NCBI GenBank assembly: GCA_964483455.1
Contig: CAZACK010000026.1
Coordinates: 1-55,809, forward strand
DNA: 55,809 nucleotides
Direction: 5' to 3'
Source: CAYZJD01 sp964483455
GTDB taxonomy: Bacteria; Acidobacteriota; Terriglobia; Bryobacterales; Bryobacteraceae
In this document: positions 8,072 through 14,678 of the stretch, in pieces
How the letters are laid out: each line of letters opens with the position of its first letter
Numbering within the stretch: the stretch's first letter is position 1
Made by a program: the position numbers and the translations under genes
The notes under the pieces: generated by a model
What the model was told of the DNA's origin: nothing
Databases searched by the model: none
What the model saw: the letters and a program-made list of their open reading frames with translations, nothing else

Positions 8072-8767
8072 ATGGAAATGGACCATCAAGAAGCAGTCCG
8101 CCTCCAGGCAGCCGACCGGTATCTGCTGGGAGAGCTCTCCGCTGCCGAGTTGGAGGGGTTCGAGGACCATTATTTCGGCTGCGTGGAATGCGCCCAGGAG
8201 GTCATGGCGGGCGAACGCCTGCGGACGAGCCTCCGGGTTGTTCTGCGGGAGCAGCGCGCCAAGGCTGAATCCCGTGTCCCGGCACAGGGATGGCTGGATT
8301 GGCTGTTCGGCCGGCCGGCGATGGCGGCCTCCATGGCGGTGGCTTGTTTGCTGCTGGCGCTCACCGCCTACCAGCAACTGGTCGTCGTACCGGGGCTGCG
8401 GACGGAGTTGGCCCAGGCGAACGCGCCGCAGTCGTATCAATCCTTCGCCCTCCGATCCCTGGCCCGCGGGGACGATTACGTCTTGGGGTTGCCCCGTGGC
8501 GCCGGTTTTGCCGGCTTGCGGATCGATCTTGATCCAGAATCTCGCTTTGGCCGCTACCGGGCGGAGATCCTGGACAAGTCCGGATCCCGCTTGTTCTCCA
8601 TTGACAGCCCGCCGCCGCGGCAACTCGGGGACCCACTGGAGTTTCTCGTTCCCGCCGCCAGCATCCCGGCGGGCTCCTACACGCTGGTGATTCACGGACT
8701 CAGCGACGAACAGCCGGGCCGTGAAACGGAGATTGGCAGATATCGTTTTTCGGTTGTGATCAAGTAG
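8072..8767 (+). CDS. anti-sigma factor-like membrane protein with zf-HC2 motif
   Basis: This 231-aa protein has an N-terminal zinc-finger anti-sigma motif, H33-x3-C37-x2-C40 in EDHYFGCVECAQEV. A single transmembrane helix follows at about residues 83-106 (MAASMAVACLLLALTAY), and then an extracytoplasmic beta-rich domain of about 120 aa. This is the ZAS-type anti-sigma layout and fits its position 64 bp after the sigma gene. It should hold the sigma factor at the membrane. The final codons and the stop are tandemly duplicated in the DNA just downstream. Confidence 0.82.
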   Translation: MEMDHQEAVRLQAADRYLLGELSAAELEGFEDHYFGCVECAQEVMAGERLRTSLRVVLREQRAKAESRVPAQGWLDWLFGRPAMAASMAVACLLLALTAYQQLVVVPGLRTELAQANAPQSYQSFALRSLARGDDYVLGLPRGAGFAGLRIDLDPESRFGRYRAEILDKSGSRLFSIDSPPPRQLGDPLEFLVPAASIPAGSYTLVIHGLSDEQPGRETEIGRYRFSVVIK

Positions 8768-8787
8768 ACGTTGTGGATCAAGTAGAC
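8753..8787. repeat. short tandem duplication at a stop codon
   Basis: GTTGTGATCAAGTAGAC (8753-8769) is followed directly by GTTGTGGATCAAGTAGAC (8770-8787), identical except for one extra G. The first copy encodes the last residues and TAG of the anti-sigma gene. Confidence 0.7.
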
Positions 8788-8797
8788 TAGGACGAAC

Positions 8798-9562
8798 ATG
8801 GCACAGAAACGCTTCATCTACAGCGCCGGCGCCACCGCTGTCGGCGCAGTTCTCACCAAACCGGCCGTGTCCAGAGCATGGGCCTCAGTTTCGCTTCCCT
8901 CCATCGGAGGCGTGGTGACGTCAATGGCCTCAGGCCAGCAGGTCCCCACGGCTCTGGCTGGAATCCTCTCCTTCAACACCGCCGTGACGGAGATAACGGG
9001 CAGGATGCAGAACAAGCAGGCGGTGACAGATGTCATCACCACGGTGACGGGCCTGGATGTGTGCGGGGGAAAGCTGAAGGCGGAAAGGATCGAGCTGCGC
9101 ATGACGTTCGCCTTCAATGAGAGCAACGAGAAGCTGGCAAGCGTCACCGTCACGGCCGGCCCTTACACGGGACTGGAAATTGACGGCAAGCCGGTCGCCG
9201 TCACGCTCAACTCTCAATTGGCTGACGACGCGGGCAAGAATCACAAGAAATTTCGGGACAACCTCCCCGCAAAAAGTCACCCCCGGGACCACTCCTCCAA
9301 GGACGATGCCAAGCCCGGCCGAGAAAGACAGTTTGGCCGCGTCCACGCGAATCTCGTCAACGAGACATTGCAACAGGACCCCGAGAAGGGAGAGTTTTCC
9401 TACATCGCAGCATCCTTCGGCCGCGTCCACTTCGTGGACTGGGCCCAGGACGACAACTGGCAGAGCATCGTCGGCCTGCGAATCGAGCTGGACGGCAAGA
9501 CCGGCGCCGAAGGGACGATCGTCATCGCCGACATCGACCCGAACGGGGAATTCTATCCGTGA
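8798..9562 (+). CDS. protein of unknown function in a CHAT-protease operon
   Basis: No family is recognised in this 254-aa protein. Its N-terminus (MAQKRFIYSAGATAVGAVL, then SRAWA) resembles a weak export signal. The middle is beta-rich with a highly charged, disordered-looking stretch at about residues 145-180 (HKKFRDN, KSHPRDHSSKDDAK), and the C-terminus is SIVGLRIELDGKTGAEGTIVIADI. AGGACGAAC precedes the ATG. Its stop overlaps the start of the CHAT gene (GTGA), so the two are co-translated. A flexible charged linker next to a protease gene makes it a candidate substrate or partner; that is inference. Confidence 0.75.
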   Translation: MAQKRFIYSAGATAVGAVLTKPAVSRAWASVSLPSIGGVVTSMASGQQVPTALAGILSFNTAVTEITGRMQNKQAVTDVITTVTGLDVCGGKLKAERIELRMTFAFNESNEKLASVTVTAGPYTGLEIDGKPVAVTLNSQLADDAGKNHKKFRDNLPAKSHPRDHSSKDDAKPGRERQFGRVHANLVNETLQQDPEKGEFSYIAASFGRVHFVDWAQDDNWQSIVGLRIELDGKTGAEGTIVIADIDPNGEFYP

Positions 9563-12030
9563 TCCGTGTGTGTCTGGCTGTGCTCCTGGCGGCTGGGTGC
9601 GCTGTCCGGAAGCCGGAGCAGCCGGACACAATTCATCGCAGCGCCCAGCAAGAGCTCCGAAACGGGAACCTGGAGAGTGCGCTGCGTCTCGCCGAACGTG
9701 GCCTGGCGCTTGAGCATGGCAGACTTCGCACGGGGGAGTGGCACTCCAGGCTTCTCCTTCTTAAAGCCGAAATCCTGATCGCGACGGGCAAGAGGGAGGA
9801 GGGGTCGCGGATCCTCGACGGTTTCCAGCCGTCGGGAGCGAACGCCAAGGAGCTTCTTGCCCGACGGAAGATGAACCAGGGCTATGCTCGGGTCCGGTCG
9901 GAGAATCCCCGTGGGTCGTTGCGCCTGCTGGACGAGGCGCGAGCGCTGGCCGTCGAAGCCGCCTCGGACGGGCTAATCGCGGAGGTCGAGAATCGCCGGG
10001 GAGAAGCGCTGGCCAGGCTCCACGAAACGCAAGCGGCGGAGACCTCGTTCCGCACCGCCCTGGAGAACGCCAGGAGAGCAGTCGACCGCTACCAGGAGAT
10101 GGCGGCCCTGGGGAACCTGGGCATGCTCCGCGTATTCGACCAGCGGTACGACGAGGCGATCCCGTGGTTCGAGCAGGTTCTGCCGCTGGCCGAGCAGGCC
10201 GGCTACCGCCGGTTCGTCGCCAAGACCACCCACAACATCGGCATTTGCGACATGATGCTCGGGGACGGTGACCGGGCGCTCAAGCTCCTTTCCGCCGCCG
10301 AAGAGCTGTACCGGCGCAATGAAGATCCCGTCGGGCGCCAGGGTTGCCTGGGAGACCTCGGCATCGTGTATTTCGCGCGGCGGGACTATCCGTCGGCGCT
10401 GTCCTGCTACCGCCGGGCGAGGGACCTGGCGCGGCAGCAGAAGGACCGGCTCTACGAAGCCGAGTGGCTGAACCGGCTGGCCACCTGTTCGCTGGAAGCG
10501 GGGAATCTGAATTCGGCGGAGGATTTCAATCGCCAAGCCAGGGCGATGCTGGCGGAAATCCAGGAGAGCCGGCGGACAGTGGACTTGGTGCTGACTTCCG
10601 CGCGGATCGCGGCGGGACGTGGCCTCGTCACGGACGCCGAGAGCTTGTACGCGGACGTCATCCGCCGTGCCGAAGGAGGCGTTCCGACCACGCTGCTGGA
10701 GGCCCACGCCCGGCTCGGCAGCCTGTTCGCCCGGGCGGGGCAGTGGGACAAAGCCGAGCGGCAGTTTCAAACCCTCGGGGCGGTCATCGAGCAGACTCGC
10801 TCCCGCCTGGGGCGCGTCGACTGGAAGCTGACCTTCCAGTCGAGCCTGGTTCCCTTCTACGACGACTACGTCGAGTTGCTGGTGGAACGCGGGCGCGAAG
10901 CCAAGGCGCTCGAAGCGGCGGAATCGTGCCGGGCGCAGGTCCTGGCCGAGAAGCTCAGCCTCAGCCGGAAGGCCGCACCGCGCCCAGACAGGCTATCCCT
11001 CCCGGCAGCGTCCCGTCTCGGGCGGGACACGGTGGTTCTCTACTACTGGGTGGCCCCGAAGCGCTCGTTTCTATGGGTTGTGACTTCGGGCCGGACGTCG
11101 ACCTTCGGCCTTCCGCCCGAGGACGAAATGGCCCGGCTGGTGAACGCCTACTCCCGGGTCATCCAGAATCTCGAGGACCCGGCCTCGGCAGGCAACCCAG
11201 CGGGCGAGAGACTGTACAACGCCCTGGTGGCCCCGGCGACTGAGCTGATTCCGGCCGGGGCGAACGTAGTCTTGATTCCGGACGGGCCGTTGCACCGGCT
11301 CAACTTCGAGGCACTCCCGGTTCCAGGCGAACGTCCCCGGTACTGGATCGAGGACGTGACGGTGACGGTCGCCCCCTCGCTCGAGGTGCTCGCTCAGGGC
11401 GCTGCCGCCGGCCGCCCGGAAGAGCGCTCGCTCCTCTTGTTGGGCGACCCGGTCCCGCCCGGCCCGGAGTTTCCGCCGCTGCCAAACGCCGCCGTCGAGA
11501 TCAGCAACATCCAGGGCCGCTTTCCACCCAACCGGAGGACCGTGCTCACGGGGGACTCGGCCTCACCGCCGGCATACCAGGCAGCTCGCCCGGATCGTTT
11601 CTCCTTCGTTCATTTCTCCGCGCACGCGGTGGCGAACGTCGAGAGCCCGCTTGACTCGGCGGTGATCCTGTCCCGGAAAGGCGATTCGTTCAAGTTGTAC
11701 GCGCGGGAGGTCGCCGCGGTGCCGCTGCGGGCCCGGTTGGTGACCATCTCAGCCTGCCGGAGCGCGGGGGAGCGGTTCTATTCGGGCGAGGGACTCATCG
11801 GGTTCGCCTGGGCCTTCCTCCAGGCCGGCGCCGGCAACGTAATCGCAGGTCTGTGGGACGTGAACGATCGCTCGACGTCGCTGCTGATGTCGGGACTCTA
11901 CGAGCGGCTCACGAAGGGAACGCGTGCGCAGACAGCTCTCCGCGCCGCCAAGCTCGAATTCCTCAAGAACCCCGTCTATCGTAAGCCGTATTACTGGGCC
12001 CCGTTCGTGCTGTTCACCCGAACCGGATAG
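9559..12030 (+). CDS. TPR-CHAT caspase-like protease lipoprotein
   Basis: This 823-aa protein starts at GTG 9559 with a lipoprotein signal (VLLAAGC lipobox, Cys about residue 15). Residues about 30-450 are TPR/helical repeats (for example AALGNLGMLRVFDQRYDEAIPWFEQ and KTTHNIGICDMMLGDGDRALK). Residues about 480-823 form a CHAT domain, a caspase-HetF-like peptidase. The catalytic pair is visible: H689 in VHFSAHAVAN and C733 in TISACRSAGE, followed by EGLIGFAWAFLQAGAGNVIAGLW. It is predicted to be anchored in a membrane, probably facing the periplasm. It is last in the sigma/anti-sigma/unknown/CHAT unit. Confidence 0.9.
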   Translation: MIRVCLAVLLAAGCAVRKPEQPDTIHRSAQQELRNGNLESALRLAERGLALEHGRLRTGEWHSRLLLLKAEILIATGKREEGSRILDGFQPSGANAKELLARRKMNQGYARVRSENPRGSLRLLDEARALAVEAASDGLIAEVENRRGEALARLHETQAAETSFRTALENARRAVDRYQEMAALGNLGMLRVFDQRYDEAIPWFEQVLPLAEQAGYRRFVAKTTHNIGICDMMLGDGDRALKLLSAAEELYRRNEDPVGRQGCLGDLGIVYFARRDYPSALSCYRRARDLARQQKDRLYEAEWLNRLATCSLEAGNLNSAEDFNRQARAMLAEIQESRRTVDLVLTSARIAAGRGLVTDAESLYADVIRRAEGGVPTTLLEAHARLGSLFARAGQWDKAERQFQTLGAVIEQTRSRLGRVDWKLTFQSSLVPFYDDYVELLVERGREAKALEAAESCRAQVLAEKLSLSRKAAPRPDRLSLPAASRLGRDTVVLYYWVAPKRSFLWVVTSGRTSTFGLPPEDEMARLVNAYSRVIQNLEDPASAGNPAGERLYNALVAPATELIPAGANVVLIPDGPLHRLNFEALPVPGERPRYWIEDVTVTVAPSLEVLAQGAAAGRPEERSLLLLGDPVPPGPEFPPLPNAAVEISNIQGRFPPNRRTVLTGDSASPPAYQAARPDRFSFVHFSAHAVANVESPLDSAVILSRKGDSFKLYAREVAAVPLRARLVTISACRSAGERFYSGEGLIGFAWAFLQAGAGNVIAGLWDVNDRSTSLLMSGLYERLTKGTRAQTALRAAKLEFLKNPVYRKPYYWAPFVLFTRTG

Positions 12031-12438
12031 GGGTACCACCTGGGGGCCCGCGCCCGCCGCCCGGCGTGATCGCGCGCTCGGCTCCGGCTGCTCAGCGGAA
12101 TTTTTCGCGCGGCCTGAAACGCTCCGCTTACCAGCCTCACTATACATTGTGGGACGAAAGAAGCAGGAGGCGGCGCAGCCGGCCAGTCACAACTTCAACT
12201 TTCCCCTGGATGCCGCACGTCAACCTACCAAGCACGTCCGTCAACCCCATCACGGATGCCGCCGCCTCCGGTTCTTTCCACCCGTGCTCGGCGCGCGCGG
12301 TGAAACGCTGAGTCCCTGAAATTCACGAAACGGTTTGAGGTCCTGCCACTTCGCCGGTGCACGACCTCACCCCGGGCCGCGAGGATCGGAGGCCCCGCGG
12401 CCCTCTCCTTCTTGGGCGTCGAAGCTACAATGGAGTGA
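12031..12438. other. intergenic region without recognised gene
   Basis: In 408 bases between the CHAT gene and the Cys-rich secreted protein, open frames on both strands lack recognisable protein features. TATACAT at about 12140 and TACAAT at 12426-12431 are possible -10 boxes. Confidence 0.5.
12426..12431 (+). promoter_or_regulatory. candidate -10 of a leaderless transcript
   Basis: TACAAT lies 7 nt before the GTG at 12439 and there is no SD. This fits the pattern seen at many other starts in the window. Confidence 0.45.
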
Positions 12439-12837
12439 GTGCGCCGCAGACGTTTTCTCCTGAGCATCCCCCTGGCACTTGCGGCGATCGCGCGTTCGGA
12501 AACGCTTCGCGGCAGACTGAAGCCGGGCGAAAAACCCATGCTGGTTGCCGCCGGGTCCAAGACGGTCTTCGTCGAAGGCGACGAGCCGACCAACGGCGTC
12601 CTCAAAGACCACCGCCTGGCGGGCGCCGACCTCGAGGTCATCGGCCAAGTCGCCGCGCCGGATCGCTTCCTCATCGACCCCATCCACACAAGATCCATGT
12701 TCGTCCACAACAACGGCAAGCGGCTGTTCATCACTTACTGGTGCGAGGTTTGCGCCATCCGCACGTACACGCCCGGCCTGTGCATGTGCTGCCAGCAGGA
12801 GACGCAGCTTGACCTCCGCGAGTCCATCGACCCATGA
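12439..12837 (+). CDS. secreted Cys-rich protein of unknown function
   Basis: This 132-aa protein starts at GTG 12439. The N-terminus (MRRRRFLLSIPLALAAIARSE) is a Tat-like or Sec signal with four arginines. The mature part ends with a cysteine cluster, WCEVCAIRTYTPGLCMCCQ (pattern C-x2-C-x10-C-x-C-C). This suggests a metal site or disulfide knot near residues 100-120. Its stop overlaps the next ATG (ATGA), so it is translationally coupled to the aldose epimerase-like gene. No named family is recognised. Confidence 0.7.
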   Translation: MRRRRFLLSIPLALAAIARSETLRGRLKPGEKPMLVAAGSKTVFVEGDEPTNGVLKDHRLAGADLEVIGQVAAPDRFLIDPIHTRSMFVHNNGKRLFITYWCEVCAIRTYTPGLCMCCQQETQLDLRESIDP

Positions 12838-13865
12838 GAGTTCTCCCGTCGCTTCTACTTGTTTCCATGTTCACCAACGCCGCCGAGTACTCGGCCACCC
12901 GCGCCCTCGCCGATGGAATTGAAATTGTCCGCCTGGCCCAGCCTGCCAGGGGGATCGAGGTGTCGATCGTTCCCTCCATCGGGAACGTTGCCTACGAGCT
13001 GAAGGTCAACGGGAAGAACGCCTTCTGGTTCCCGTTCAAGAGCCTGGGGGACTTTCGGAACAAGCCCGTTCTTTGCGGCAATCCGCTGATGGCCCCGTGG
13101 GCCAATCGCATCGACCAGGATGCCTTCTACGCCAACGGGAAGAAATACATCCTGAATCCCGCGCTGGGCAACCTTCGCCGTGACCCGAAGGGCCAGCCGA
13201 TTCACGGGCTGCTGCTGTTCTCGGCGGCGTGGCAGGTGGTTTCGGTGAACGCCGGGGACGACGGCGCGGAGTATGTGGGGCGCCTGGAATTCTGGAGGCA
13301 TCCGGACCTGATGGCCCAGTTCCCCTTCGCCCACACCCTGGTGATGACCTACCGTCTCCGGGATGGGATTCTCGAAGTCGAAACCGCCCTCCAGAACCAT
13401 GCTTCCGAGCCGATGCCGGTGGCGGTCGGCTACCACCCGTATTTCCGGCTGCACGACGCGCCGAGAGACGAATGGTCGGTGCGCGTCGCGGCCCGCGAGG
13501 AGCCGGTCCTGTCCGATTCGCTGGTGCCCACGGGCGAGCGAAAGCCTGTTTCGTTCGCCGGCCCGGTGTCGCTCAAGACCACCGAACTCGACACCCTCTT
13601 CACCGGACTGGTTCGGGACTCCGCGGGCAAGTCGGAATTCTTCGTGCGCGGGAAGAAGGAGCAGATCTCGGTGATCTACGGGCCAAAGTACCAGGTGGCG
13701 ATCGTCTATGCGCCCAAGGGCCAGGACTTCATCTGCTTCGAGCCGATGGCGGCGATCACCAACGCCATGAACCTGGCGCAGGAGGGCAAGTACTCCGACC
13801 TCCAGAGCGTCCCGCCCGGAGGGACGTGGCGGGAGAGTTTCTGGATCCGGGCGTCGGGTTTCTGA
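12834..13865 (+). CDS. aldose 1-epimerase family protein, exported
   Basis: This 343-aa protein carries a signal peptide (LPSLLLVSMFTNAAE) and then a galactose-mutarotase-like fold. Visible features are GNPLMAPWANRID, PIHGLLLFSAAWQV (His of the fold), VAVGYHPYFRLHD (the paired His region) and CFEPMAAITNAMN (Glu equivalent to the catalytic base). Members interconvert alpha and beta anomers of sugars or related hexose derivatives. A periplasmic location is inferred from the signal, and fits the sugar-degrading enzymes elsewhere in the window. It is coupled to the preceding gene. Confidence 0.85.
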   Translation: MRVLPSLLLVSMFTNAAEYSATRALADGIEIVRLAQPARGIEVSIVPSIGNVAYELKVNGKNAFWFPFKSLGDFRNKPVLCGNPLMAPWANRIDQDAFYANGKKYILNPALGNLRRDPKGQPIHGLLLFSAAWQVVSVNAGDDGAEYVGRLEFWRHPDLMAQFPFAHTLVMTYRLRDGILEVETALQNHASEPMPVAVGYHPYFRLHDAPRDEWSVRVAAREEPVLSDSLVPTGERKPVSFAGPVSLKTTELDTLFTGLVRDSAGKSEFFVRGKKEQISVIYGPKYQVAIVYAPKGQDFICFEPMAAITNAMNLAQEGKYSDLQSVPPGGTWRESFWIRASGF

Positions 13866-13923
13866 TCCCCAACCGCCCAACCCAACAACCGCCTAACCGA
13901 CTAGCCGAAACAACCGAGCTTTG

Positions 13924-14571
13924 CTACTTCTTCGCCGGATCAACAGCCGGCTTCGCCGGTGCGACGGCCGGCTTGGCCGGCGCAGTCGCGGGAGCAGCGG
14001 CCGGCGGGCTGCCGGCGGCGGGAGCGGCTGCTGCCGCCCCCGGCGCGTTCTTGTCATACAGGGCGATGATGTCCTGGGTGACGTCGATGCCGTTGGCCGC
14101 GTACAAGACGGGCGTCTGCGGCGAACTGACGTCGAGGATCAACGCGTAGCCGTTGTCTCGCGCGTACTTGTCGACCACTACCATCATCTTCTGCCCGAGT
14201 TCCTGCAGAGTCCGCTGCTGATCCTGCTCCAGGTCCGCCCGCGCGTCTTCCGAGTCGCGGTTGACGGCCTTGGTCTTCTGATCAATCTGCCGCATCAGCA
14301 ACTGCTTGGCCTCATCGCTCATGAGGTTGCTGCCGGTGTTCAACTGGTTCCTGAGCGATGCGATCTCCTGGTTCTTCTTCTCGATCTCCTTGCTCCGCGG
14401 CTCGTAGCGGGCCTGGAGATCGGCAACGGCCTTCTGGCCGTCCCTGGTGCTGATAATCGCCTGCTGGATGTGGATGATGCCGACCTTGGTCTGGCCGGCG
14501 GGAGCCTGCGCGCCGGCGATCAGGCTGGCGCCGAGCGCCAGACCAGGCAGCATGACAAACTTGTGGGACAC
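13924..14571 (-). CDS. skp: OmpH/Skp family periplasmic chaperone
   Basis: This 215-aa protein lies just downstream of bamA in the same direction, the usual bamA-skp order. The start is GTG 14571, preceded by AGGAG at 8 nt; the longer frame to 14853 runs into bamA and is not credible. After a signal peptide (VMLPGLALGASLIAGAQA), beta-1 KVGIIHIQQAII is followed by a long coiled coil (residues about 60-140, KEIEKKNQEIASLRNQL) and the closing VVVDKYARDNGYALILD. A C-terminal Ala/Pro/Lys-rich tail of about 45 residues is unusual for Skp. It binds unfolded outer-membrane proteins. Confidence 0.88.
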   Translation of the reverse strand: MSHKFVMLPGLALGASLIAGAQAPAGQTKVGIIHIQQAIISTRDGQKAVADLQARYEPRSKEIEKKNQEIASLRNQLNTGSNLMSDEAKQLLMRQIDQKTKAVNRDSEDARADLEQDQQRTLQELGQKMMVVVDKYARDNGYALILDVSSPQTPVLYAANGIDVTQDIIALYDKNAPGAAAAAPAAGSPPAAAPATAPAKPAVAPAKPAVDPAKK

Positions 14572-14678
14572 GAATCTCACTCCTAATTGGGTATTCAAGA
14601 GCATCATATCAAGCCGTTGATGCAGTCTCCAGCGCATGCGGGCAAACGCCTGCGGTGGCGTCTGTTTCATGATCCTGT

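Noticed and set aside
12225..12734. Minus-strand open frame opposite the Cys-rich secreted protein
   Set aside because: No start signals, no recognisable domain, and the plus-strand gene has a signal peptide and translational coupling.
13866..13923. CAACC-rich stretch between the epimerase-like gene and skp as a repeat element
   Set aside because: The AACCGCC/AACCGAC units are too short and irregular to call a repeat family, and no second copy was seen in the window.
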